Source: Paraphysomonas bandaiensis (Eukaryota; Chrysophyceae). From it: 64,000 bases of DNA. How positions within the stretch are numbered: position 1 is the first letter of the stretch; each line of letters starts with the position of its first letter. Of this stretch, positions 1 to 12,872 are shown in pieces. The notes beneath the pieces are model-generated. The model had not been told where the DNA came from, ran no database searches, and saw only the letters and a list, made by a program, of their open reading frames with translations. The stretch lies in contig CBFFRP010000297.1 of NCBI GenBank assembly GCA_965644295.1, forward strand, positions 806,001 through 870,000, in the 5' to 3' direction. A program made the position numbers and the translations under genes.

Positions 1-399
1 GCTTCATAAGAGAGTGTGTAGTGTGTTGATGGAGTGTGAATAATATGATCATATTATGACAGTCGTTATTGCCGTTCTATTTGTTGTATTGTGAGCTATT
101 ATCACTTTATCAGAACATATATATATGTCGTACATAAAACAATGAATTTGTTGATTACAAACATTACGATATCAAGTACCAGTAAATGCCATTCATGGGT
201 GCCCAGTTCCCGGAAATTATATGCCTAACCCTAATCCTAATCGAATAGTTCTGCCCCTTTCTGAGAGCGTACCCTAGTGAAGTCCTAGTGTTGACTAAGC
301 TAAGTAACGTATAGATTATTAATAAAAATCTCAGCGTATTATTCGTGTGTTGGCATCAAGAAAGCTCTAGCTAGATCTACATTATACCTGCATAGCCTA

Positions 400-612
400 T
401 ATGAGATTACGAGAAACCCCGTGCATTCTAGGGGAGGGAGGGGGGCGGCCAATGTCACACTAGACCTATACTGAGTCATGCATGGTCACGAGAATCCCCG
501 CGTAATCTTTGTTAGGTAATAATGGGAATGTACACATGGTCCTACTAGAATCTGCGCGAATTACATATATAAAAGTCATGCATAGTTATGAGAAATCCCG
601 CGTAATCTCAGC
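400..612. repeat. Short tandem-like repeat near the left edge
   Basis: A unit of about 35 bp containing gagaa, cccgcg and taatct recurs near 478-510 and 578-610, with a more diverged third version near 400-430. Copies share the core catgcat followed by gagaa and cccgcgtaatct. No coding function is seen. The rest of 1-994 has no gene I can support, only A+T-rich DNA and short open frames without recognisable content. Confidence 0.4.
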
Positions 613-994
613 AAAGGTTAACACAGGTGGAGGAGACTACAGAACTGCGCGTGATCTATGTGGTCAGCTACGCTGGTACACGGGTGGGTGGGTAGTAGAA
701 TCAGTGCTATATCTCGGTGTTTTAGGTGGGGCACCAGCCAGCCTACACTATGGCCACGCCCTCGGAATGGGGCAAGTTCATTTGGTGTTTACTTATAAAG
801 TAAAAAATTATATTACGATAGTTAAATAACAAATTCCAGTGAACTAAAAATAGAAATATACGAACGTTGGCTTAAAAATTGAAATCGTAGTAAATATCTC
901 TTCATTTCTGAAGTGGAACAAAAGAACTGCCATAGCGTGCAACTAAATATCACTTATTCTTGATGCCGACTTTCCGTTTCTTCTGTATATCAGG

Positions 995-1641
995 TTAACA
1001 AAAGAGGTAAGGATATAATATTACATTCGTGGATGAATTCGTTTTTCTTCCACTAGAAGTTCTCTTCTGGTAGGCGGAGTCGAAATCGAAATCCGAGTAG
1101 TTAGAGCACTCGTCGTCTTGGTACTCTTCTTTTACCTCAACTTCACATTTCACATGAGTCTGCCTTCATTCAAGAGTTTATATGAGTATCAAACATGTTC
1201 ATAGTTATACTTGTATCCTCTAGATGCACAAGTGAAACATAAAGTCTGATTCTTGTTGGTGTTTCTGGAATTGAATGTCTGGCGGTTTGAACAGTTCTGT
1301 GTTACCTCTGATCCGCAGTCTACACAACAGTTTACGTCAGTCATATTCCAAACACCATTGGCACTCCCCAACAACAACACATGCCGTTCAATCGGAGTAT
1401 ATTTGTCTAACATCTTGTTAACAGCATCAACTTCAGAAAAGGCATCGTATCTTGGAGATGACAATGTGCTGTCATGTTGTACTGGTGGACCAGGCTCACT
1501 TGTCGTGCATATGTCCTTTCGTGGCTATGTATTCTTGTTGACATGACGACCACGATGACAGGGAAAAGTTATCGGAGCACAATCATCATCACTATCCAAC
1601 GCCATCACAAGCTGTTCAATCGGAGTAAACTTATCTGACAT
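995..1641 (-). pseudogene. Broken small zinc-finger-like gene, one in-frame TAG
   Basis: From an ATG at 1641 a reading frame runs to 1195, then a possible 35-nt intron (1160-1194, GT-AG) joins it to an acidic exon 1159-995 ending in TAA, 204 codons in all. Codon 39 is TAG. TAG is used as a true stop elsewhere in the window, so recoding is unlikely. Downstream of the stop lies a Cys-rich segment with spaced CxxC pairs (CVDC, then a Cys, then CFTC), which looks zinc-binding. The peptide DKFTPIEQ at the start recurs as DKYTPIER about 80 codons later, so the gene holds an internal duplication. I do not recognise the family. It is either a recent pseudogene, or a gene whose TAG lies in an intron I cannot place. 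Confidence 0.35.
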
Positions 1642-2099
1642 TACTTATATAAGTAACTCATATGTGCAAGTATGATATGAATATCTGAGCGATCTCTCAT
1701 CAACTCAGAGCATACACGGACATGAAGAGCGGAAGATTCTTTGAAGTTTGATGATTGAGAAATCAAAAAGTGTGTTATTTAGCAAGAAAAAGCAGTTTTT
1801 TGTTCTATACAGTTTTTTGATGACCAATATACCATATATTTGTGATTTGACCGGATGTCAGATGCCTGGAATGACTGTATCTATATACCATACTACGTAC
1901 TGCTGTACTCTTGGAATTCCTGATACTTCCTTCTCTTCAAAACAATGTGAATACAAAAAATGGTGATTACAATGATATGAAAACCCATTTTTAAGGAAAA
2001 TCTATATATTATCTACCATATATTTCTAAAAAACTAGGTTTCCATACCATTGATCGCCATTTTTTTGCCTTCCAATTCATACTATACTCTGTACGTATA

Positions 2100-2240
2100 G
2101 ACCATACAGCAGTGGTGCTTGTGCCCGTTTACATCATACCCGTTTATGGGGGGGGGGGTACGAGAGTATAGGTATGTGCTGTACAGCAGTGGTGCTTATG
2201 CCCGTTTACATCATATACATATAGACCAGTACAGTACTGT
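2100..2240. repeat. 36-bp direct repeat and poly-G run
   Basis: A segment of about 36 bp starting tacagcagtggtgctt and continuing tgcccgtttacatcata occurs at about 2104-2140 and again at about 2182-2218. Between them is an uninterrupted G run near 2148-2158. A short palindrome (tacagtactgta) follows near 2230. The stretch 1642-2405 holds no gene I can support. Confidence 0.45.
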
Positions 2241-2405
2241 ACTGTATATAGATACGACTGTACAGTGCTGTTGATCCCTTCACACCCTCTCTACCCATCT
2301 GACATCACTATCAGTTTAAACCTCTCATGATATATATATATATAGATACATAATCTCATTATATATTATCCTTTAATTTTATTCAATGATTCACTGAGAT
2401 TATTA

Positions 2406-5400
2406 ATGAAGAAATTATTAAATATCTTCTCTAGGGAGACTCATGAAACGAGTGGTCGTAAAATCGGATATACCAAATATTTTCTTGGTCTTATAACATG
2501 TTTAACAACGATATTAGCCCTACCTTTGATAAGAATTGAATTAAAGGCGAATAGTATAGAAAGTACAGTTGCTGCAGCTGTTTATTGGGTTGTTGTAAGT
2601 TTTTTTGGGTTTATTATTATAGTATACCCATGGTGGCTCGCAACTTCTAGTAGTCCTATTTATTACAATCGACTTCAGAAGTACACGAAACTTATTGCCT
2701 TTGTAAGCTTCGTACTAGTTGCTGCACGTAGCTTAACCGCACCTGCCGAACCTTTTCAGTATGAAAAGCCTGGGAAGACAACACTTGCTTTTAAACTAGT
2801 ATCTGGATTCTGGTGGATATCCTCTCTATTCGGGTTCCTATTGCTGCTCCCTGTACTCATTCGCAGGGAGAAGTTGTTTAGATCAAAGTCTCTTGCTCTT
2901 TTCACTTTTGTGATACCATATGTAATGGTAATGTTTGCGGGAGTAGTTCTCCACGAGTGGACTGGAAATGGCATGATTACTGCATACAGTCCTCTTGTGC
3001 TTATAGTTCTGTACTACGTTGTGGTATTGCTAGAGGGTCTTGCCAAGCCAAACAAAGGTTCGAAATCCCAATTTGATGAGGCTTATATCATGGTGGCAGG
3101 TCAGATGTTTGAACCCACTGTTGTACTGTTTCATTACTCGTGTAGGTTTTGTACCATTCTGGTTAGGAAGTGTCTTAGGCGGTTCTTTACTGGTATATTC
3201 ATGACTTGTTGCAAACAAGCTATCTGCTTAATATTCTACAATATGCAGGTGCTGGTGAGCACAGTGGGACCACTTGGCACGGTTGTGATATTTGGCGCGT
3301 GGAGAATGCTTATCTTTGTGTTTGAAGTAATATCGGCAGAGACAGGCTCCAGGGCATCCAGAACAGCAGATGGGAGCGTGTTTGCGTTCTGTGCGATATA
3401 CACAGGTACTCGCTGCAAGTTTCATACAGCACTTTTTATGATTTACCTTAGGGGCCACATACGCGGAGTTTATCTTTCTAAGTGTGGTTTTTAATTCGGT
3501 AAAATTTTGGGCGTTGTTAGCGATAGAGGTAATGATGATAGTATTTTGGTATGGCGGGATGATGATTGACATAAACGATTTTGTGGTGGAATACGTTCCG
3601 AGCAACTGCTACTTGCTGCGGATGTTCAAGACCCTGTTTATTAATTTTTACTTCACTCCTTATGAAATTGCACAAGAGGCAGCTAAACGACCAGGATCAC
3701 AGGCGAACGCTGAGATTCAATTGGCACTGATACGCAGTCGCGCAATGGTGGTGCAGATTACGTGGACGACTAATGATATTAAAATGGCATCGGAGTTTCA
3801 GTCTCTTGCTTGTGCTGCTACAGCAGTGGCAGCTGATATCTTCTACAGCTACTACAACGTCGGTGAAGACTTTATTCCGGAAAGTATTCAAACCAAAAGA
3901 GAGCTAATGTATATATACCTTGTCAACCTCGCAGCTTTGTTTTTGGCCCAGGCAATGGCACGACGTCAGCTTAAAAACAAGGTGTGTGCGTTATTTAGCA
4001 ACATTGACTCGAAGTTATATGCGCTGTGTGGATGTAGGTGGGGAATCTCAAGAAAGATATACGACAGGTGGTCGCCCGAGTCGTATCTGAGCGCCGAAAG
4101 GGAGCCCGAGTGTCAATGGAATCCATACACTCAGAGGATAGTCGTGTCTCTGGACTGACCACTAATCCAGCATTCGGTAATCCTGAAAGACTAGAAAGTC
4201 GGACGTCATCTAGAGATTTGGATGTGTCGAGTGGCTCCATGGAGACAGAGAAGCAGAATGACAGATCTTCATTGAAAAACTTCACGAAGATGCTGCCTGA
4301 TCTTCAGGGAATGATGGATCGTCACAAAAGCACATCAGGACAGACTAGGGCTCAGTCTGAAGTTGATGAGGAAGAAGAGGCATTCAATGACCTTTGTAAT
4401 ATTCTTGAAATGACTGCAAAGTTTGCTCCGCCGGAGAAGAAAGAGACATCGGAGAACCGAAGGAGGTCCAGCAACTTCTTATCATATGACTTCTACGGCA
4501 CTGTGGATGATATCCCAGCGGATGAAGATGAATTTGCAGCTGACGATTGGGGTGATGTTGACATTGTTACCAGTGGAGGAGGTGGTCGCCGTATGTCAAT
4601 ATCGTCACCCCCTATGGAGGGGTACTTGAAGAAGCAGAAACCTGGAAGTACGCGGTATCAAAGGCGGTACTTCTTACTCACTTCTCGAAATATGTTGCTT
4701 TACTATAGTGACAAGAGTGATGTTACTGATCATGTCGGCAGTGCTAAGGGTGTCATTGCATTAGCCGATGTAACATCGCTGAATCAATCTTCATCTTCTC
4801 CTTGTGACCTCGAACTCGTCACGCCTAGTAGAGTATATCGCTTGCAGGCTTATACCGTAGATGAAGCAATGATGTGGTACGGTGCATTATATAGTCGAGT
4901 TGGTGGGAAAGGGGATAAAGAGAATAACTCAGATATTAATGTTCGTCTGTTGGAAGAAGGCGGTGGTGAAGGTGTGACGGCTCCTTCTCACATGCGTCGC
5001 GGGTCTATTGGAGTTAGGCGTGCGTCTGCCAGCAAAGACCCTGATATTGCATTATCTGTTACCATCGATGACCTACCTGAGAAACGTGGAATGCTCAAGC
5101 GTAAAAATATGTTTTTTTATCAAGAGAGATGGGTGGAACTGCGGCGTCCAGGGTTATTATCGTGGTACACTAGCTATTCTGAGGTCGAATCTAACCACGA
5201 GACTCATGCAGGCACGATATCTACTTCTGATATTATATCAGTGCAGCAAATTGCATCGAACCAATGTTTCTTCGACGTGGATGTCAAGGGACGCACGTAT
5301 CAGTTCCAGGCAGATTCCGAAGGTTTGGCCAAAGAATGGTGCGAGGCTCTGTCTGCTTGGGTACAACATTATGCCGTGGAAATGGAATTCGCAAGGCACC

Positions 5401-8400
5401 GCGCCGGGTCCACTGTTAGGTTGGTAGAGGATGCAGTTGATGTAGATTGGCTGCGCCGATCTAGTTTTTTTATGGCTGGCCGGAAATCGGAGGATATGGA
5501 TAGAGATAGTTTGGCGATGATGAAATTTAGTCGACGCAATACCCGCCGAGCATCTTTGGTTGTACGTTGTAGCGATGTGGAGAACGAAATTAATGTTGAT
5601 GTATCAAGACTTCCCGAAAGAAAGGGTTGGGTCAGGAAAAAAGGAGGCAGGAACGCTGTATGGCAACGCAGATGGATTCAAATTTCTCAACCTGGCATTC
5701 TGAGTTGGTATGTATCTGACAAGGACGCACTGGAGGGTCAAGAGAAAGCCAAAGGTTCCATCGAGATATGTAACATACTGTCGGTTGAGCAACCCCACAC
5801 AGATCTCTGTTGCATTGATGTTAACGTCAAGGGGCGGACGTATGAGCTCCAGACGTATACTCTCGCAGAGGCCCGCGGATGGTGTGATGACCTAGCTGCC
5901 TGGATGACTTATCACAGCAGTGCCGCCACTCACTGCAGAAGTACCTCTGTGGGCCACTCCTACAGACGGAGTGGAGTACAAAACCGAAATAGTGGACATG
6001 ATTTTTTTAGTGATATCGACGAAACCATCGCATCGTTGCCTGAGAAAAAAGGATATCTAATGAAGAGAGGAGTGGGTCACACCAATTGGCAGCAAAGATG
6101 GTTTGAGCTTATTCGCCCTGGTAAGCTATTGTGGTACAACAGTGAGAGGTCTGCATCCGGTGGACATTCAAAGGCGAAGGGTAAACTGCAGATGCTGGAA
6201 GTACTGTCTGTGGAGTTATCCCCAAGCGAACCTTCTCGCCTCGACATTGATGTTAAAGGGCGTACGTACGAGCTGCAGGCGTTCTCAACAGAGGAAGCTA
6301 AGGAGTGGTTGAGTGTGTTCATTCAGTGGGTAGAGGAAATATCTTTGGCCATTGATGTCAACTCAGCTCAAGCCTTGTCCAAATTTGGTGCTGAATCTGT
6401 TGATATTGCACCTGAAGACGCCCTGATAAAGCGCTCATCATTGGGTTACTTGTCCGGTAAACGTGTTTCCTCAACAGCGGAGTATATGGCGCACATTCAC
6501 AACGATGACTTCAAAGCAAGGGGTGTGCAAGATTTACCAGAGAAGAAAGGGTACATGTTGAAGAAAGGAGGGAACAATGGAACATGGCAGAAGCGTTGGG
6601 TTGAAGTCGTTCAGCCTGGTGACTTTTGCTGGTTCGGAAGCGAGAATGAATCACACCGACGTGAAAAGGTTAAAGGCTCTTTTTCAATGTTTGAGGTTCT
6701 GTCGGTAGATCAGCGCCCTCAGAATTGTGTAAACGTAAGCATAGATGGTCGTACCTACGAATTTCAAATATTTAACAGCGAAGAATATAATGAATGGCTA
6801 CGTGTGTTGACTGCTTGGACTAATTTCTGCTCTCGAAGTATGTCGTCATCAATTGGCGACTCATTGCCCATGGAAGACAAGGTTCACAATGATTATTTTG
6901 ATTCTCTTCCTGAGAAGTCTGGGTTTATGAAGAAGCGGGGGGGTATAGGAAGCACCATTTGGCAACGACGATGGTTTGAGCTACGCCGTCCCGGCATATT
7001 GTCGTGGTTCAACAGTGACGAAGAGGCTAGTCAAGGCCAGTCGAAATTGAAGGGTTCGATTTCCTTGTCAGACGTTCTTATGGTTGCATTGTCGAAAGAT
7101 GACCCCTGTGATATAGACCTAGATGTTAAAGGTCGTACATATCAGCTTCAAACTTACAGTGATGTTGACGCCCGTGGGTGGTGTGATATACTTAATGCGT
7201 GGATGGAATACTACCAGTCCCAGCACGAGGGACAGAAACGTAATACTGATGGTAGTCATCTGTCAGCAAATTGTGGAATTGATAGTAGTGTACCGGTTGA
7301 CTCTGACCACCACAGCAGTAGTAAATCACCACCTCTGGAAGAAAAAAAAGGAGTACTGAAAAAGAAAGGGGGAAGTCATGGTGGCTGGCAGCAGAGGTGG
7401 TGTGAGCTCACTGACCCTGGGGTGTTGTCATACTATGTTAGTGAGAGCGACGCTGCCAATGGACCCGCTAAGGCGAAAGGTTACATTGCTCTACCAGCCG
7501 TGCTAGCGATTCAACGTGCGACTTGTGATACTTGTACTGTAGAAGTAGTTGTCAAGGGCCGTGTTTACGAATTTCAGGCACCGACAGAGAGTGAGGCAAA
7601 TGCATGGTACGCTTGCTTATGTGCTTGGAAAGAATATGCTCGCGAGCATGCGGCATTATTTGACCCGATGAACTTGAAGTTACCATTGCCTCCCGTTGTG
7701 GAGCGTTTAGGTAGTTCCGATTCGTGTGTATCGGAGCCTTTTCCGGATGACATGACAGATCTGCCAGAGCACAGTGGGTTTCTCAAGAAATATGGTGGGT
7801 CGAATCGGAATTCGTTCCAAACACGGTGGTTTTACTTGCGTAAACCCGGTGTACTGGAGTGGTTTGACAGTGATGCTGATGCAGGTGATCCTGATAAAGT
7901 GAAGGGTTCGATTAGATTGGATGATATATTAATGGTTAACCAGTCTAGTGAAGATATATGTTGTATAGATGTTGACTTGAAGGGCTCTACATATCAGTTA
8001 CAAGCCTACAGCGTAGAAGAAGCACAAGAGTGGTATGAAGTCATGCAAAGATGGCTAGAATATATGCTTTCGAAAGAAGCTACTGCTCAAGCTAATGAAA
8101 ATTTACCCCAGAAACTCTCTTTTCGACTATTAAAGTTTACAACAGATTTAAAGTTGAGAACTGCTGCAGAGATGACTCCGCAGGGTACTTCCGAGCGTGA
8201 TACCTTGAGCAAACCCGCGAAAATGTCAGGACAACTGAAGAAGAAAGGTGGTTCCCATGGAAGCTGGCAGCAGAGGTGGTGTGAAATTACCCACCCTGGG
8301 GTGTTGTCGTATTACGGCAGTGAGCGTGACGCAGCCGGTGGATTGTCTAAGGCAAAGGGTTTTATATCTCTGACAGACGTACTCTCTGTGAGCCGCTCCT

Positions 8401-11400
8401 CTAGCGATTCATGTACGATAGATGTTGCTGTGAGAGGCCGTGTGTATGAATTCCAAGCGGCTTCAGTAGATATTGCAGATGAATGGTTGGCATGTGTGGT
8501 AAAGTGGGCAGAGTATGCCTATTTAGATAAGGACTTGTGTGTGGGTATTAGTTCCAGATTTTCTATAGGTAGTGAGTGGTCGTCAGTGTCAAAGCTGGAA
8601 ACTGAAGCACCGAACACCGAAAGCTTCATGGGCTTGACAGAAAAATGTGGTTATGTAAAAAAAATGGGCGGAGGAAGTCAGTGGCAACAGAGGTGGATGG
8701 TTATACAGAGCCCGGGAATACTTTCTTGGTATAGCAGCGAAACAGATGCTAAGCAAGGCCAAGCAAAGGCTAACGGTGCATTGACGCTGTCGGATATCTT
8801 ATCTGTCGAATTGACGAATGGTGATCCATGTAGGTTTGACGTGGACATCAAAGGTCGCACGTATCAGTTCCAGGCATACTCTTCCACTGACGCCAGGGCA
8901 TGGTATGATGTACTTTTGAACTGGACTTCCCAATGCGCTTCGGCTAGAAATACGTATACTATCGGTGACAATAGTTTATCGTTTCGCCGTATATGTACTT
9001 TAGATTCACCCGTTGCTGGAAGTTTATATTCATCAGACAAGCCGTCTAGTACTATATCAGGTGTTTTGAACAAAAAAAGCGGCAGTCATGGTAATTGGCA
9101 GCAGAGGTGGTGTGAGGTCACTGAGCCTGGAATTTTGTCCTATTATGCGAGCAGGGAAGATATGACGGAGGGGTTGTCTAAAGCACGAGGAAGTGTTGTC
9201 CTGACTGATGTTTTATCCGTGAATAAGTCGTCCAGTGATGTCAATGTCATAGAGATAGCTGTCAAGGGTCGAGTTTATGAATTCCAGGGCTGCAGTGAAG
9301 AAGAGTCTGCTCGTTGGCTAGGCGCATTGGTCGACTGGACGAAATATGCATGCCATAACACGAGTGCTTTTGGTGAGTTAAGGACACGTTTATCAGTCAC
9401 AGAGAAAATGCCTATGGAAGTTGAGCAACCTCATGATGAGTCAATGAAGTTGCTGACTGTAAAGCAAGGTTATGTGAAGAAAAAAGGCGGTAAAAATAAT
9501 CAATGGCAGCAGAGATGGCTCGAGCTGCAACACCCTGGAACGTTATCGTGGTATGCTACTGAGGTCGATGCTCAACAAGGCCTGAAGAGTGCAAAAGGCC
9601 ATTTTGCAATATCTGATGTTTTGCTTGTTGAGCTATCGAAGAGTGAACCTTGTAGATTTGACGTGGACGTCAAAGGGCGAACATATCAAATGCAGGCATA
9701 TTCTGAAGAAGAAGCACAGGTGTGGTACGCTGCACTGATGGAGTGGATGCGCTATTTTGCCTCAAGAGATACACTGAATCTAAATCAAGCTGATGAAGCT
9801 AGCGCTGATCGCAATTCTTTTCGTCGCACAAGCTTATTGAGTGGACCTGTTGTGGACAGAGATTCCCAAGATTTCCCTAGACTTAGCTCAAACACTCCCG
9901 AGTTTTTGCAGTTCCAAGATAGTTTACAGTTGGAAAAAATGTCAGGACAGCTGAAGAAGAAGGGTGGTTCCCATGGAAGCTGGCAGCAGAGATGGTGTGA
10001 AATTACCCACCCTGGGGTATTGTCGTATTACGGTAGTGAGCGTGACGCAGCCGGTGGATTGTCTAAGGCAAAGGGTTTTATAACTCTCGGCGATGTTTTA
10101 TCTATAAATCGCTCGTTGGAAGACTCTTGTATAATAGATATAACTGTTAAGGGTCGTGTATATGAATTCCGAGCGAATAATGAAGATATGACTGAACAAT
10201 GGCTCAAAGCACTGACATCATGGACAGAGTACGCGTGCCAGCACAAAGGATTGTTCCCTTCGGATATGCCAAAAAGTTATAGGTCATCGCTTGGAAGGGC
10301 TTCACTATCATCAAATCGGTTGAGTGATTTGTCCCTGGACAATTCATGTGAGCGAGAGTTGTATTGTCCTGTGGGGAAAAAAGGATTCCTCAAGAAAAGA
10401 GGTGGATCCAATGGCAATGTTTGGCAGCGACGGTGGTTTGAAGTTCAATATCCAGGAGAACTCTCATGGTACATCATTGACGGGGCGACGCGAAAATTGA
10501 AGGGGTCAATAATGCTAGCTGATGTTTTGTCAGTGCAAACGTCGCTTAGCGACTCCTGCCGTGTTGATGTTAATGTCAAAGGTCGCACCTATGAACTGCA
10601 GGCTTATGCTGAAGATGATGCCATACAGTGGGCTGATGCATTGACAGAGTGGGTAAAATTCGTACAGCCGGGGCGGTTGTCGCTTAGACATAGTACATTG
10701 ACTATGACAGATTACAAACGGCCAAGCTTGCAAGATATGCCGGAGAAACACGGCCTGATCAAAAAGAAAGGGGGTGTATGGGGAAACTCTTGGCAGCAGA
10801 GGTGGGTAGAGATTCGACGTCCAGGAGTTTTAGTATGGTATTTGAATGAGGATGATGCAAAATACGGCAAATCGAAAGAGAAAGGATCGCTGTTATTGTC
10901 ATCGATTTTATCTGCGGACCAGTCAACCGTATTTCCTGAATGCTTCGATGTAAACGTCAAAGGCAAATCGTTTGAGTTTCAAACAAGCTCCAGTGACGAA
11001 GCGTATCAATGGACTGCAGTTTTAGAGCAATGGGCGGCATACCTGGATCCCAATGCTTTCGAGTCCGATGAATCAGAGTCACCCATGGTGGATGAAAAGT
11101 CGGCAGCAGCTATTACGAAGAAGCCATTCAATGATAGAAATGCTACTTCTCGGGGTCTCTCTAAGAGAATGTCCGATCTACAAACTGTAGACGAGCTAGG
11201 AGAAGATGATTTCAGCGAAACCGACAACGAACTAGAAATAGGACTGCGTGATGTGGATGTATGTGTGGACGACATAATCGGTAATGAAGGCTTGAAGTGT
11301 CCGTCTGATGATCAACGGTTGGCTGAAGAGGACGAAGAGGTACAGTTAATACTACATGAAATTGTCGATAAAGTTGATGAGGATCACACACAAACATTGG

Positions 11401-12446
11401 TTCGTGAGGAGTGCCGTCTTGTGCTAGATGATATTTTGAATAAGATAGTAACATCTGTGGCGAGTGACGCATGTTTAGTGCCGACAAACGAGGAAAACCT
11501 AGAGATCACCGATGATCAATCTGATTCGAAAATCTATAGCTCTGAAATGTCAACTGATGCTATTGTAAATGATACCGCCTTTTCGCGAAGTGCTGGACAG
11601 GATACAGATATGCATAAGGAAGCGTCCATTAATATCGACTCCCCTTCAGACAAAGCGTCATACCCCCTCGTCCACTCAACAGTGTCAGATGAGATTTGTG
11701 AGGTACCGCTTGTGTCAGGTGAAAGTGAAAATGGTAATGGGAACCCAATTTCTACAGCTAGTGGTAACTCAGTTATCAGAAGCAGCACGACCAATGAGGG
11801 TGAACTGCCCTCGACGACCTCTCCCACGATTGAGGGATTGTATGAGGCTGTTGAAGCGAGTCCCAGCCATGGCCAAAGTAATGTTGTATCCACAGTGCCG
11901 GACAGTGGTTACAGCTGTGATGATGAAATTCCGACTGACCTGAGTACCTCTGATCTGAAGTCATCACACTCCTTGAGTCGCCTGTTTAGGGGCACTGACG
12001 GTGATGGTAGCGGAGTATACAAACGTTTGTCATCAGGGAACTCATTCGGTTCGGGCACTGGTGGCGATGACTATGTTGTAGTCAAGCAGCAAGACGCAGA
12101 GAATCAACTGCGAACTAAGTTGTCGCGGGAGAGCTCAGTGATTCCTAAGGCTTGGGACCCTGACCTGGAGGACATGGATTCAGTGCAGTACAATGAGGTA
12201 TGTGTTGAAGAAGAAGTGATAGAAACAAGAACTCGGAGAGCATCGGACTGTGCGCACAGGGAATACATGAAACTAAACTCCCAAACCGATGACGATGACT
12301 TCATGAATAAGTTAAGAACGAATTCATATCAGGATCTCAACAAGAAGTTTTGGGTCAAGCATAAGTGGTACTTGACTGCTGTTGTGTGTTATGTTACACT
12401 ACATGTTCTGCATGTAACGTCCTTTATTATAAGAGAGCGGGAGTAG
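2406..12446 (+). CDS. Polytopic membrane protein with fifteen tandem PH domains
   Basis: Three exons: 2406-3405, 3452-3981 and 4038-12446, separated by 46-nt and 56-nt GT-AG introns; the joins keep frame and give 3,312 residues. The first ~490 residues hold about ten hydrophobic segments, so this part is a polytopic membrane domain; I do not recognise its family. Residues ~510-700 are acidic and serine-rich. From ~700 to ~2,850 there are fifteen PH domains, each starting with a G-x-L/V-x-K-K-x-G-G type strand, then W-Q-x-R-W, then LSWY or LSYY, then VKGR-x-Y, and closing with the invariant PH tryptophan helix. Starts lie near nt 4612, 5081, 5620, 6040, 6540, 6905, 7336, 7764, 8218, 8641, 9052, 9461, 9934, 10373 and 10741. 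An acidic tail ends in one hydrophobic segment (~3,280-3,305). PH domains bind phosphoinositides or proteins, so a membrane-contact or scaffold role is inferred. No enzyme domain is seen. Transcript data would confirm the exon joins. Confidence 0.85.
8223..8366 (+). repeat. 144-bp coding repeat, copy 1 (PH domain 9)
   Basis: This stretch matches 9939-10082 (PH domain 13) with five differences in 144 bp. All five are third-position synonymous changes, so the 48 encoded residues are identical. Outside it the two PH domains diverge. Confidence 0.85.
9939..10082 (+). repeat. 144-bp coding repeat, copy 2 (PH domain 13)
   Basis: Partner of 8223-8366, exactly 1,716 bp (572 codons) downstream. The identity is limited to the N-terminal half of the PH domain, which fits either gene conversion or duplication of a PH pair followed by uneven divergence. 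Confidence 0.85.
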
Positions 12447-12872
12447 ATATTATTCCTGCGTGTTTGATCTAGATATAGTTTATGCAAGAGGTAGTCATAT
12501 GTGTACGAGTACTTGTATACAAGTAATTGTAGCAGTAGTAGGTGGTGTGATAGCATTTATTCTTGATTTTAATCAAGTGCTTACATATATTTTTTCTGTG
12601 GTTCATACGTACATGAAAACGAAGCTCCCTTTTCAGAAGAGTTTACATCTCTATCTTTACACCTTGTTGGATGGCATCTGCAGGATGTATGTTTCTAGCA
12701 GGTCATAGATAATAACATCCCTATATATCTGCTCATGAAAATTAGGTTACTGCATTAAAAACGGTCTCAAAAGTTGCAAAATTAAGAACTATGCACTTTC
12801 TTTTAATAAGTGTATATGTATTAGATGTTAGCTGTATATGGCTGAAGTAGTGTGGACATATGGACTACATGT

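Noticed and set aside
224-240. Telomere-like ccctaa/ctaatc units
   Set aside because: Only two imperfect units; no array, so not a telomere or interstitial telomeric repeat.
1525-1530. Stop-codon reassignment of TAG
   Set aside because: TAG ends several well-supported genes here (for example the PH, RBR and IMP3 genes), so it is a normal stop.
11006-11893. Minus-strand open frames under the PH gene
   Set aside because: Shadows of the Ser/Asp-rich coding strand.
12460-12708. Short frame with a hydrophobic stretch after the PH gene
   Set aside because: No ATG at its start, no domain, and the PH protein already has a proper stop and membrane anchor. An alternative last exon cannot be excluded but has no support.
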